From Cohaesibacter gelatinilyticus (GTDB lineage Bacteria > Pseudomonadota > Alphaproteobacteria > Rhizobiales > Cohaesibacteraceae): a stretch of 64,000 nucleotides of DNA. Each line of letters opens with the position of its first letter. Within the stretch, counting starts at the first letter, position 1. This document shows, piece by piece, positions 7,328 to 15,965 of the stretch. Position numbers and translations under genes: made by a program. Location: positions 124,001 to 188,000 of the forward strand of contig NZ_OBEL01000001.1 in NCBI RefSeq assembly GCF_900215605.1, given 5' to 3'. Under the pieces are notes generated by a model. That model was not told the DNA's origin. It did not search any database and saw only the letters and a list, made by a program, of their open reading frames with translations.

Positions 7328-9421
7328 TTAGTCGTTGCGACGTCCCGGACGACCGCGAGGACGGTCACCAAAGCGATTGCCAGAACGGTTATCGGAACGG
7401 CCTTCAGAACGTCCCTCAAACCGTCCGCCATCTCGACCACCCGGTTTGCCACGGGTTGGACCGGCCTTGTGAGGTTTTTTACCACCACGCTTTTCAATGC
7501 GGGCATTTGGATCCAGCAAATCAGTCTTTTGAGGCTTACCACCCACACGACGAGAGCTCTTGCCGGAGACTTTCTTGCCGTCCGCTCCGTCTTCACGGAA
7601 GGTGAAGCTGGTGCGGCGCGGGGCTGTTGGATCAAACGGCTTGCGCTCTGCATATTTGCTGTCACGTGCATCAAAGTCGCGATCACGGGATCCACGATCC
7701 TTGAAGTCGCCCCGGTCACGATCTCCGCCGCGATCTCCAGCACGATCATTGAAATCGCGGCTGCGATCATCCTTGCGATCCTTGCCACCAGAAACAGCAC
7801 GCGCCCCTTCCTTGGCGGACAAATATCCACCTTTGGCACCACCGCCAGAACCTTTGCGCTCTCTCTTTTCCTTGGCTTTGGGTTCTTCCTTTGGCATCTC
7901 TGTCAGGATTGGCGCATCGAAGTCGGCTCCAGATTCTGTGACCAGACGTTCGCCGAGCTGATCGCGCAGCACACGGCCACGGACTTCATTGACAACACCT
8001 TCATCCAGATCCAGAAGTTGGAAAGGACCATAGGAAACACGGATCAGGCGGTTTACATCTAAACCCAAATGGCCAAGAACCTTCTTTACTTCACGGTTCT
8101 TACCTTCGCGTAGTGCTACGGTGATCCAGACATTGTCGCCCTGTTCCCGTTCCAGCTGGGCGTCAATGGCACCATAGAGAACACCATCCAGTGCAATACC
8201 ATCAGCCAAAGTATCCAGCTGTGCTTGTGTCACCTTGCCATAGGCGCGTACACGATAGCGACGCAGCCAGCCAGTGCTTGGCAGCTCCAATACGCGTGCC
8301 AAGCCACCATCATTGGTCAGTAGCAACAAACCTTCGGTATTGATATCCAGACGACCAACGGTGATGACACGAGGTAGGCCCTCAGGCAGCTTTTCAAAAA
8401 CGGTTGAGCGACCTTCAGGATCGGACGTTGTGGTCACCAAGCCACGTGGCTTGTGATAGAGCCACAGGCGGGTCCGCTCACGCACAGGCAAGGGCTGGCC
8501 ATCTACCAGAACTTTATCATGAGCCTTGATATTGATCGCTGGAGTTTCCAGAACTGAGCCATTGACGCTTACGCGGCCAGCCTTAATCCAGTCTTCAGCA
8601 TCACGGCGTGAGCAAAGACCGGCACGAGCCATGATCTTGGCGATACGCTCACCTTCTTCCAACGCACGGGTGGGCGGGGTGTAGCTTGGGCCCTTCGGCT
8701 TGTTGGCGTCGTGCCCTGTAGCTTCAATGCGGTTCGGGCCTGGATTGTCGCGGCGTTTATTGAACGGCTTTTTATCGCCGTATCCACGATCATCGCGGCG
8801 CGGACCACGTCCTTCGCCATATCCACGATCATCACGATGCGAGCCACGGCTGTCGTTATCACGATTGTCACGGCGTGGGCCACCGCGGCTTTCATCATCG
8901 TGAAAATCCCGACGTGGCTTTCTGTCTCCAAACGAGCGGTCATCACGGCGTGGGCCGCGACCATCGTTGTCGCGATTGTCACGACGCGGACCTCGACCTT
9001 CGCCGTCGCGGAATTCACGGCGTGGACCACGACCACGTTCATCAGAGCGATCTCGATCGCCAAAATTTCGTTTTTTGTTGAATTCGCTGCGTTGTCCGCG
9101 TTCACCGCGCGTAATCTCGCGCTCCTCGCGGTTTGGCTTGCGGGCATCGCTATTGGGGCTCCAGCCATCACCATCGCTTCTGGCGCGACGGGGCCGGTCA
9201 TCATCCCTGCGATCCCGTTTCGGGCCGGATTTGTAGCCGTCGCCCTTGAAGGACTTAGCCTTGAAGCCGCCCTTTTTAAAACCATCTTTGCCAGACTTGC
9301 CCGCAGCATCGCGGTTACCTGACGTGAATTTACGGGCGCCATCGCGGCGCGCGTTTTCGGAACCCTCTGGCGACCTCGCGTCGGCAGAACGGCGTCCCTT
9401 GTGAGCAGATTTACGTTCCAT
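7328..9421 (-). CDS. RluB/RsuA-family rRNA pseudouridine synthase with long disordered tails
   Basis: 697 residues from the ATG at 9421 (MERKSAHKGRR); an upstream in-frame start would overlap tadA and is less likely. Order: basic, Arg/Asp/Gly-rich disordered region (1-255) with repeats such as GPRRDNRDNDGRGPRRDDR; S4 RNA-binding domain (about 256-305, SRRDAEDWIKAGRVSVNG); catalytic domain (315-490) with GRLDINTEGLLLLTND, where D359 is the expected nucleophile, and REGKNREVKKVLGHLG; then a second disordered tail (500-697). Typical RsuA/RluB proteins have about 240-300 residues, so the tails more than double the protein. It probably modifies 23S or 16S rRNA. Divergent from tadA, whose start is 68 bp away. 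Confidence 0.93.
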   Translation of the reverse strand: MERKSAHKGRRSADARSPEGSENARRDGARKFTSGNRDAAGKSGKDGFKKGGFKAKSFKGDGYKSGPKRDRRDDDRPRRARSDGDGWSPNSDARKPNREEREITRGERGQRSEFNKKRNFGDRDRSDERGRGPRREFRDGEGRGPRRDNRDNDGRGPRRDDRSFGDRKPRRDFHDDESRGGPRRDNRDNDSRGSHRDDRGYGEGRGPRRDDRGYGDKKPFNKRRDNPGPNRIEATGHDANKPKGPSYTPPTRALEEGERIAKIMARAGLCSRRDAEDWIKAGRVSVNGSVLETPAINIKAHDKVLVDGQPLPVRERTRLWLYHKPRGLVTTTSDPEGRSTVFEKLPEGLPRVITVGRLDINTEGLLLLTNDGGLARVLELPSTGWLRRYRVRAYGKVTQAQLDTLADGIALDGVLYGAIDAQLEREQGDNVWITVALREGKNREVKKVLGHLGLDVNRLIRVSYGPFQLLDLDEGVVNEVRGRVLRDQLGERLVTESGADFDAPILTEMPKEEPKAKEKRERKGSGGGAKGGYLSAKEGARAVSGGKDRKDDRSRDFNDRAGDRGGDRDRGDFKDRGSRDRDFDARDSKYAERKPFDPTAPRRTSFTFREDGADGKKVSGKSSRRVGGKPQKTDLLDPNARIEKRGGKKPHKAGPTRGKPGGRDGGRFEGRSEGRSDNRSGNRFGDRPRGRPGRRND

Positions 9422-9488
9422 GGCGACAGCCTTTATCAAATACGCTATCAAAAGGCGAGAAAAATCCGCAAATGAAGGCAAATTGCAT

Positions 9489-9980
9489 ATGAGCCATGCG
9501 AAAAGCGCAGAGCCCAACGGCAAAAGCTCCGGTAAGAGTAAGGACTTCATGGCTGAAGCTCTTCATGAGGCCGAACTCGCCAAACAGCGGGGCGAAGTGC
9601 CTATTGGAGCAGTGCTGGTTCATAAGGGGGAGATCATTGCCCGTGCTGGCAATCGCACCATCGAGCTACATGATCCGTCTGCTCATGCCGAGATTCTGGT
9701 GATCCGTGAAGCCTGCCAAAAGCTAGGAAGCCAACGCCTTCCGGATTGCGATCTTTATGTGACATTGGAACCATGCCCCATGTGTGCAGCAGCGATTTCC
9801 TTTGCCCGTATTCGCCGCCTGTATTTTGGAGCAGGGGATGTGAAAGGTGGTGCCGTAGAGAATGGCCCATGTCTCTATCATCAACCCATCTGCCATCATG
9901 CACCAGAGGTTTACTCCGGCTTTCGCGAAAGCGAATGCGCAGCCATTTTGCAGGATTTTTTCAAGGAAAAACGCGACTAG
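9489..9980 (+). CDS. tadA: tRNA-specific adenosine deaminase TadA
   Basis: 163 residues from the ATG at 9489. TadA converts A34 to inosine in tRNA-Arg(ACG). The deaminase core is complete: DPSAHAEI with zinc ligand H66 and proton-shuttling E68, and EPCPMCA with zinc ligands C96 and C99. Start choice is uncertain. ATG 9489 has GAAGG 10 nt upstream and keeps the short extension before FMAEALHEAELA. ATG 9549 has a better-spaced AAGGA and would give 143 residues. ATG 9420 would overlap the divergent gene. Divergently placed to the pseudouridine synthase. Confidence 0.95.
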   Translation: MSHAKSAEPNGKSSGKSKDFMAEALHEAELAKQRGEVPIGAVLVHKGEIIARAGNRTIELHDPSAHAEILVIREACQKLGSQRLPDCDLYVTLEPCPMCAAAISFARIRRLYFGAGDVKGGAVENGPCLYHQPICHHAPEVYSGFRESECAAILQDFFKEKRD

Positions 9981-9989
9981 GATATGGGG

Positions 9990-10781
9990 CTAAATCAGGC
10001 TGACCAATCCCCGAACCAAAATGAGCATGCCGAGCCCCAGATTGGCCAGGAAGAAGATCCGTCTGAAGTTGGCTTCACCCAACCCTTTGCGGATTTTGGC
10101 TCCCAGTTCCATGCCGATCAAGGCTGGCACGATGGCAAGCAGGGAATAAAGACCCAATTGCTCATCCAGAAACTCCAGATTGCCCAAGGCAAGGCTCAGT
10201 GCCAACGTACTGGTTGCGAAAAGAATACCCAGCGCTTGCACCAATTGATCGCGCTTCAGTCCGATGGATTGCAAGAACATGATGCCCGGCACTGCCAATG
10301 CGCCTGTCATGCCGATGCTGATGCCGTTGGCTGTGCCAAGCACGGGGCCAACCCACCATTCATGAGGCTTTGAGATGGAAAGATGCAGTCCGCGTAGGCT
10401 TAGCAAAGCATAAAAGGCGAGACTTCCACCCAGAATGACTGTCAGAAGTCCCATATTGAATTGCACCAAGGCTTGTGCGCCCACAAAGACCATGGAGAAA
10501 ACCAGCAAATAGAAAAGCCATAATCGACGAAGCAGCCAACGCCCGTAGCCACCACGAAGGGCCTGCCAGATATTGGTGACAAAGGTAGGTGCAAGAAATA
10601 GCACCAGGGCTGTGTGCAGATCGTGGAACAGAACCACAAGCCCGACCGCGACAGTCGGCAGGCCCATGCCGATTACGCCCTTGACGATGCCTGCCAACAG
10701 GAAAGTCAAGAGAATGAGAAGCAATAAAGGCCAGTCGAGGACTGTATGGAGGAGGGCGTCAATCATAGGCGCAGTATGCAA
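9990..10781 (-). CDS. TSUP/TauE-SafE family permease
   Basis: 263 residues, almost entirely hydrophobic, with about eight predicted TM helices. It has the two half-repeats of the family: TFLLAGIVKGVIGMGLPTVAVG near the start and GTANGISIGMTGALAVPGIMFLQSIG in the middle. TSUP proteins move sulfur-containing anions or small organosulfur compounds, or other anions; the substrate cannot be read from sequence. It converges on tadA, with only 9 bp between the stops. A later ATG (10766, MIDALL) is also possible. Confidence 0.88.
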   Translation of the reverse strand: MHTAPMIDALLHTVLDWPLLLLILLTFLLAGIVKGVIGMGLPTVAVGLVVLFHDLHTALVLFLAPTFVTNIWQALRGGYGRWLLRRLWLFYLLVFSMVFVGAQALVQFNMGLLTVILGGSLAFYALLSLRGLHLSISKPHEWWVGPVLGTANGISIGMTGALAVPGIMFLQSIGLKRDQLVQALGILFATSTLALSLALGNLEFLDEQLGLYSLLAIVPALIGMELGAKIRKGLGEANFRRIFFLANLGLGMLILVRGLVSLI

Positions 10782-10947
10782 AATTGTGTGCGATAGGAAA
10801 GGCTATTCTGATCTGGTTTTGCGCGCTATCATGAAACTTGTGCTTTTGACCGCTTGCAACACATCAAAAGCTCGGCCAGTCTAGTTTAAAACAGCCCCAC
10901 CGCTTATTGCCCACATTCAAATTATCTCAAGATTTAAGAGTATCACC

Positions 10948-11868
10948 ATGAGCAATCATTCTGACTATGCTGCCCTGAAGGATATGTTTCCCGGATTTGA
11001 AACCCGAACTATTCAGGTGGGAAGTCAGGAATTGTTCCTTCGTGTGGGCGGTTCTGGTCCGGTGCTGCTATTGATCCATGGCTATCCGCAAAACCATGTG
11101 TGCTGGCATAAGATTGCTCCAATATTGGCAGAACATTTCACGCTTATTCTACCGGATCTTCCCGGTTATGGCAGAAGCTCGCATCCGGAAGATGATGAGA
11201 ATTTCCTCAATCATTCCAAGCGTGCTATGGCGAGCAGTCTCGTACAATTGATGGAAGAGTTGGAGCATGAACGCTTTCTGGTTGCTGGGCATGACAGAGG
11301 TGCGCGTGTTGCTTATCGCATGGCGCTGGATCATTCTGACAAAGTAGAGAAACTTGTCTGCCTCGACATCACTCCCACGTTGGATATGTGGCAGGGCATG
11401 AATGCGCCCAAGGCTATGAATGCCTATCATTGGCAATTTCTGGCACAGCCCTATCCATTACCGGAAAAGCTTATCATGGCCGATCCGGCCTATTATCTTG
11501 ATCACACCATTGCATCATGGGCGAAAAGTCGAGATCTCAGTGCTTTCGATCCAAAGGCCATGGATCACTATCGGGCAACCTTTGCCACGGAAGAGCAGGT
11601 TCACGGTGCCTGTCAGGACTATCGTGCAGGCTGGGCAATTGATCAGGAGCTGGATGCCAGGGATCGGGAAGAAGGACGAAAGATCAAAGCTCCGACTTTG
11701 GTGATTTCCGGCCCTGCCAGCAAGACATCGGACTCCAAGGCTCAGCAAAGATTATGGGAGCAATGGTGCGAGAATATCGACTGCCAAACCGTTTCTGCGG
11801 GACATTTCGTAGCTGAAGAAGCCCCAAGCGAGACACTGGATCTGCTCCTGCCTTTCCTGAAGAGCTAG
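10948..11868 (+). CDS. Alpha/beta hydrolase of the fluoroacetate/haloacetate dehalogenase type
   Basis: 306 residues. It follows the Rhodopseudomonas fluoroacetate dehalogenase RPA1163 closely from memory, with every functional residue present at a constant +6 offset. These are nucleophile D116 in AGHDRGARVAYR, carboxylate-binding R117 and R120, acid D140, halide-binding H161, W162 and Y225 (YHWQFLAQP, QDYRAG), and catalytic H286 in AGHFVAEEAP. The H-W-Y halide pocket is what separates C-F-cleaving members from plain haloalkane dehalogenases or epoxide hydrolases. Predicted reaction: haloacetate plus water to glycolate plus halide. Its TAG stop is the first three bases of a MITE-like element. 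No haloacid transporter is adjacent. Confidence 0.85.
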   Translation: MSNHSDYAALKDMFPGFETRTIQVGSQELFLRVGGSGPVLLLIHGYPQNHVCWHKIAPILAEHFTLILPDLPGYGRSSHPEDDENFLNHSKRAMASSLVQLMEELEHERFLVAGHDRGARVAYRMALDHSDKVEKLVCLDITPTLDMWQGMNAPKAMNAYHWQFLAQPYPLPEKLIMADPAYYLDHTIASWAKSRDLSAFDPKAMDHYRATFATEEQVHGACQDYRAGWAIDQELDARDREEGRKIKAPTLVISGPASKTSDSKAQQRLWEQWCENIDCQTVSAGHFVAEEAPSETLDLLLPFLKS

Positions 11869-12132
11869 GCTCAGGACCCATTAATTAGGCACATTCTGCG
11901 AGGATGATTTTGTCCATTGGCAAGGCGTGAAGTCGCGACAATGTGGTGCATTTTCACGATTTTACAACGCAACCAATGGGAAAAAGTGCCTCGCCCTTCG
12001 GGTTTGCCCTGAAGTATCCATCTATCGAACCAATGACTGCAAAAAGAGAACCACTCTGATTTTGTCATTGATTCTTCTATCTGAATACTTCAGAGCGAAC
12101 AGAATGTGCAGAATTAATGAGTCCTGAGCCTA
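11866..12132. mobile_element. MITE-like element with 33-bp terminal inverted repeats
   Basis: 267 bp bounded by 33-bp inverted repeats (11866-11898 and 12100-12132) matching at 30 of 33 positions; core GGCTCAGGACCCATTAATT on the left. Both ends begin and end with TA, as expected of a TA target duplication (IS630/Tc1-type or some IS5-group elements). The 201-bp interior holds no transposase, only ORFs up to about 65 codons. It fills the gap between two convergent genes: its first bases form the stop codon of the dehalogenase-like gene, and its right end is 11 bp from the stop of the next gene. As RNA it would fold into a long hairpin on either strand, so it may also act as a terminator. Confidence 0.7.
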
Positions 12133-12143
12133 AACACGTGCCT

Positions 12144-12656
12144 CTATTTCCCGGGGACAGAATATTTGCTGGCAACAGTTTCTGGCCAGGCACCAATTGG
12201 AAAGAAGCTCTCAAGACCGGGCTCTGAATGGCTTACTCCCGCTTCCAACTTGTAGCAGCTTAAACGGAAGTAATTATCCAGATCCGGCTGCCACAAACAG
12301 GTGGAACTCCATTTGTTGTTTGCCTCGACAAATCGCAGGACCGCGCCTTCGCCGGGTGGATGAGGGATTTCAAATTGTCCAACGGCGGATGTTGTCTCGT
12401 CACCGATCCGCAGTTTCATGACAATGTTGTTTTCCATCGTTTTGAGACGAGCACTTCCGTTGTAGGGCGTACCGTTATCCGGATGTTTTCCAATCAAAAG
12501 ATAGTCGCCTGCAAACGCATCAGGAATGATGAGTGTTCCGCCTATGCTCAGTGAGTGATCGTCGGAATCTGGCTCTTTGATCTCTTCAGCGAAAGCGAGC
12601 GGAGCAGCTAGCCCAATGATGATGAAAAGATATAAGCGGAGCTGAGAAAAGCGCAT
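12144..12656 (-). CDS. Secreted protein of unknown function
   Basis: 170 residues with a clear Sec signal peptide (MRFSQLRLYLFIIIGLAAPLAFA, cleavage after AFA near residue 23). The mature part is acidic at first, then contains two cysteines (CLWQPDLDNYFRLSCYK) that could form a disulfide in the periplasm. I recognise no family. It is divergent from the multi-pass membrane protein at 12767, with a 110-bp shared promoter region, and ends beside the MITE-like element. Confidence 0.6.
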   Translation of the reverse strand: MRFSQLRLYLFIIIGLAAPLAFAEEIKEPDSDDHSLSIGGTLIIPDAFAGDYLLIGKHPDNGTPYNGSARLKTMENNIVMKLRIGDETTSAVGQFEIPHPPGEGAVLRFVEANNKWSSTCLWQPDLDNYFRLSCYKLEAGVSHSEPGLESFFPIGAWPETVASKYSVPGK

Positions 12657-12766
12657 AATGGTATTTTTTCCTTCAAGTATTTGAACCTTTGGAGCCGTGC
12701 TGGCGTCTCCTAATAAACATCTCTTACCAATAGCTCTCGATTTTTGAGCGTCAGTTTGGCTTTGTT

Positions 12767-14032
12767 ATGACTTTTCTTTTGCTCTTCTTGTCAGGATTTG
12801 CATGCATTGCTTTTGGCCGATGGGGACTTGACACACCCGTTGGGCAGGAGATGTTTCCCGAAATGGCAGGTATAATTCCTGCATTGGTGCAAACTTTGGG
12901 CTACGGGCTGCTGGTGCTTTCAGTTGTGGTGCCACTTAGTTCCAGATTTTTTTTTAAGAAAAAAGCTGGCGATCGGGAGCATGGACCCAAGTCTGTATCG
13001 ATGGGTCCAAATTACTGGTGGCGAGCCAATTATGCGCTGGTCATCCTGCCATGTTTATTGGTGATCTGTTTTCACATCCTCTGCATTTTGACAATTGGGG
13101 TCGACGGGCTTTCGGTTCTCGCCATCTGGTTACAGACATCATATCTGACCTGGTTGGCGCTGGTTGTTGCTATTGTGATGATCATTTTTTCGACAATACT
13201 CACTCTGGATTTTTTGAAAGTCCATTATGTCGTCAAATGGGGGAGTGAGGTTTCTTATCTCTTTCTGGGTCAGGATCTGGATAACAACTCTCTATTTTTG
13301 CGTGCCGGTGTATCCAGCCATGATCCACTTGTCATGACGAACTCCATCTATGATCAGAACAAATGGTTCTTTGATCGCTTGTCTGATTTGGAAGAAAGAA
13401 CTGTGATCCGCTATGGGCACCGGCAACAAGATCTTCTTGGTCTTGATGAATTGACGGCCAAGCAAACCATTATGTTTCTATTTGTGCAGGCATTCCTCAT
13501 CGCGACGGTCAGCATGATTGCTCTCTTTGCAATCGGCACATATCTCGAACTGCGCTTGAGCATCCCGGCAGCAGAATCTGCCTTGATGACCGCCATTCTG
13601 TGGCTTAAGAGCGGCTATACCATTGAAATAGTTGGTGTCATTTTGACTTTGCTGCTGTTATCAGGCGCTCTGATCCGTGCAACGACACATGTTCAGGAAC
13701 AACTGCGCGAGAGACTAGCTCATAGAGTGATCGAAAAATTGCCAGCGCGATTGCAAATGGGTGATGATGTTCTTGGTGAGATCACGGATCATTCTGTGGA
13801 GCAAGCAAGCACCAGGACGCGCGAGCGGGCTAAGCGATCACATTGCAACCTGCTGGTAAAGTTCACCCGGATTTATGATGTGGCCATTTATTTACGGGTG
13901 AGTATACCGGATAGTCTTGAAAGCCGAAGGTGGCTTAAAAAGCTCGATGTTGCCATGCCCTACAACCAGCTTTTTGTCTTGCGCGATGATTTTACGATCT
14001 GGCCCAAAGATCTTGCTGAACCGCAGCATTGA
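12767..14032 (+). CDS. Multi-pass membrane protein of unknown function
   Basis: 421 residues with about six TM segments: near 1-15, 35-55, 88-110, 120-145, 235-262 and 280-305. A cytoplasmic-looking part lies between (about 150-230: YDQNKWFFDRLSDLEERTVIRYGHRQQD), and a charged C-terminal domain of about 110 residues follows. No family motif recognised. The codons look normal and the frame is open throughout, so it is probably real. Its stop lies 27 bp from the stop of the convergent XRE gene. Confidence 0.6.
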   Translation: MTFLLLFLSGFACIAFGRWGLDTPVGQEMFPEMAGIIPALVQTLGYGLLVLSVVVPLSSRFFFKKKAGDREHGPKSVSMGPNYWWRANYALVILPCLLVICFHILCILTIGVDGLSVLAIWLQTSYLTWLALVVAIVMIIFSTILTLDFLKVHYVVKWGSEVSYLFLGQDLDNNSLFLRAGVSSHDPLVMTNSIYDQNKWFFDRLSDLEERTVIRYGHRQQDLLGLDELTAKQTIMFLFVQAFLIATVSMIALFAIGTYLELRLSIPAAESALMTAILWLKSGYTIEIVGVILTLLLLSGALIRATTHVQEQLRERLAHRVIEKLPARLQMGDDVLGEITDHSVEQASTRTRERAKRSHCNLLVKFTRIYDVAIYLRVSIPDSLESRRWLKKLDVAMPYNQLFVLRDDFTIWPKDLAEPQH

Positions 14033-14059
14033 TGCATTTTGAGATGGTTGAAGGGACGC

Positions 14060-14278
14060 TCAATTTTCATCCTCATCCGGTTGATAGACCAGAATATCGC
14101 CCGGCTGGCATTCCAGAACTTCGCAGATCTTGTTAAGCGTCTCGAAGCGTACGCCTTTGACTTTGCCGGATTTGAGCAAGGAAACATTCTGTTCGGAAAT
14201 GCCAATCAATTCAGATAAAGCCTTGGATTTCATCTTCCGCCGAGCGAGCATTACATCCAGTTCAATGACTATGGCCAC
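14060..14278 (-). CDS. Small XRE-family HTH regulator (YozG-like)
   Basis: 72 residues, essentially one Cro/C1 helix-turn-helix: VMLARRKMKSKALSELIGISEQNVSLLKSGKVKGVRFETLNKICEVLECQPGDIL. Members of this short type (HTH_26, as in Bacillus YozG) are typically encoded next to a DUF2975 membrane protein, as here. The two genes are on one strand with 12 bp between them, so they form an operon. The protein probably represses its own operon; the signal is unknown. Confidence 0.85.
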   Translation of the reverse strand: MAIVIELDVMLARRKMKSKALSELIGISEQNVSLLKSGKVKGVRFETLNKICEVLECQPGDILVYQPDEDEN

Positions 14279-14290
14279 GAGTTAGCCCCC

Positions 14291-14905
14291 TTAAATGAAC
14301 TGCTTGTTTTCTTCATCGATCACGGCAGCTTCTCGCATCACCCAACCAAACACAATGAATAGCACACCAAAGAACATGAACAAAAGTTCGCCTCCACTGA
14401 ATTCAATGGACACCTGCCTTTGTCCTTCTGGCAAATCATAAGTGCCTACGACGGTCGTAAGTGGCACTTCCAGAATCACAAAAATGCCGAAAATCAGAAA
14501 CCAGATTCCCGCTCTGACCATATCGGATAATGTCTCTGCAGCAAAAAAGAGATGTCTCTGAAATGCACTGAATAATTTGCGAACATACCAAAGCGTAATC
14601 AAAAAGGCACCCAATAATGCATCGCCGATGAGCGCCAGTATCGCTCTCTGACCAAACCCGAGATCTCCATAGCGACGTTCCGGCTCTATATAGTCAACTG
14701 TCTCTTCGAGTATATCGGCAAAATCCAGACCCAGCAGTCCGGCGAGATAGACAACCCCAATGATGGCAAAGAATGCCATGAAAAGGGTCAAAGCCCATTT
14801 CATAACAGCGCTCAAGCGGGAAATCCGGGCCAATCGTTTGGTTTTCTCCATGCTGGTATTCATTACATTCGGACTGGCTGTCGTGTTTTTCCTCAAAAAA
14901 GACAT
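14291..14905 (-). CDS. DUF2975 family membrane protein
   Basis: 204 residues from the ATG at 14905, which has GGAGAG 9 nt upstream; the ATG at 14920 lacks a ribosome-binding site. About four TM helices: MKWALTLFMAFFAIIGVVYLAG near 35-55, GDALLGAFLITLWYV, AGIWFLIFGIFVILEV, and GGELLFMFFGVLFIVFGWVM. The ending EAAVIDEENKQFI is typical of DUF2975. It is co-transcribed with the small XRE regulator, the usual arrangement for this family. Function unknown. Confidence 0.78.
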   Translation of the reverse strand: MSFLRKNTTASPNVMNTSMEKTKRLARISRLSAVMKWALTLFMAFFAIIGVVYLAGLLGLDFADILEETVDYIEPERRYGDLGFGQRAILALIGDALLGAFLITLWYVRKLFSAFQRHLFFAAETLSDMVRAGIWFLIFGIFVILEVPLTTVVGTYDLPEGQRQVSIEFSGGELLFMFFGVLFIVFGWVMREAAVIDEENKQFI

Positions 14906-15163
14906 GAAGGCTCTCTCCATCCAGAAAATAAAGCGATTCCCGCTTGATAACTCATGTTTGCCCCAGACATTCGCTGCTTAACAAGTCAGGTGTCCGAGAA
15001 AATTTAAAAATATTTCTTGACTTACAAATCAATATATACATTTTAAAAATTATTGTAAAACGATAATAAATATATTTTTTAGGTATATTCATTATCGAGT
15101 GCATGAGTGTAATTAAACGGGGCGATATACCTCCCAATCGTACGTCCCCGTAAGGAGAGAGTG

Positions 15164-15844
15164 ATGAACCAGCAGAAACGATTGCTGAAAAAAAGCCTGC
15201 TACCATCAATGGCTTTGCTTCTCGTAGCCATGACAAATACCGTCTCTGCAGCTGACCTGCCCTCTATGCCAGGTCTGTATGATCCGTCAGGACCCAAGCC
15301 TCAATTCAGTTGGGAAGGCGCCTATGTAGGTGCCCAGATTGGCGCGGGATTGCTCGCCAGTGAGGTCAAGTCAGGTGGTGCTAAGAGAACCTTGAAAGAT
15401 GGAAGTGCTGCAGGCGGCGTATATGCGGGCTATAACTGGCAGTTCTCCAGATTTGTTCTGGGTTTGGAAACAGATGTAAATCTGAACGCGAACAAGAAAA
15501 CGGGGACGGTGGGCTCTCTTGGCAATGTATCTACCAAAACATCTTGGAGTGCAGGCATCAAAGGCCGTGTAGGTTTGCCCATTGATCGCTTCATGCCGTA
15601 TTTGAGCCTCGGTGTTGCAGCATCGGACTATCAATTGACCGCCAAAGGCCAGAGAAAGAAAACCAATGTTGCAAGTCTGACACTGGGTGCTGGTCTGGAA
15701 TATGCTCTGACCGATAAAATTCACCTCCGGGCCGATTACAGCATCAGGGGGTTGGATAACAAGACGCGTAACTTTGCTGGTACAGCGGTTAAAAACACCG
15801 CCGGATCACAGCAGTTGATGATGGGTTTGTCCTATAAATTCTAG
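15164..15844 (+). CDS. Omp25/Omp31-type outer-membrane beta-barrel protein
   Basis: 226 residues from the ATG at 15164; AAGGAG is 6 nt upstream. A GTG one codon earlier is less likely. Signal peptide to about residue 31 (TNTVSAADLPS). The mature part has WEGAYVGAQIGAG, GVYAGYNWQFSRFVLGLETDVNLN, GIKGRVGLPIDRFMPYLSLGVA, HLRADYSIRGLDN and the terminal MMGLSYKF, ending in F as barrel proteins do. This matches the Brucella/rhizobial Omp25-Omp31 family of eight-stranded surface proteins. The promoter region (14906-15160) is very AT-rich. A long hairpin follows the stop. Confidence 0.9.
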   Translation: MNQQKRLLKKSLLPSMALLLVAMTNTVSAADLPSMPGLYDPSGPKPQFSWEGAYVGAQIGAGLLASEVKSGGAKRTLKDGSAAGGVYAGYNWQFSRFVLGLETDVNLNANKKTGTVGSLGNVSTKTSWSAGIKGRVGLPIDRFMPYLSLGVAASDYQLTAKGQRKKTNVASLTLGAGLEYALTDKIHLRADYSIRGLDNKTRNFAGTAVKNTAGSQQLMMGLSYKF

Positions 15845-15866
15845 ACGACACATCCTTATCACTCAC

Positions 15867-15913
15867 AAGGTCGGAGAAGATGCCGCGCTATGTCGAGCAG
15901 AATCTCCGACCTT
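15867..15913 (+). terminator. Long-loop hairpin after the outer-membrane protein gene
   Basis: Perfect 11-bp stem AAGGTCGGAGA/TCTCCGACCTT with a 25-nt loop, 22 bp after the stop. There is no clear T-run, so it may be an mRNA-stabilising 3' structure rather than an efficient terminator. Confidence 0.4.
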
Positions 15914-15965
15914 GATGAAACAATCGGTCAACGAGAATATGGCCTGAATTTGGGACAGGATAGCA

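Noticed and set aside
12767-14920. XRE regulator plus membrane proteins as a toxin-antitoxin or defence island
   Set aside because: XRE with DUF2975 is a common housekeeping-type pair, and the convergent membrane protein shows no nuclease, NTPase or toxin motif.
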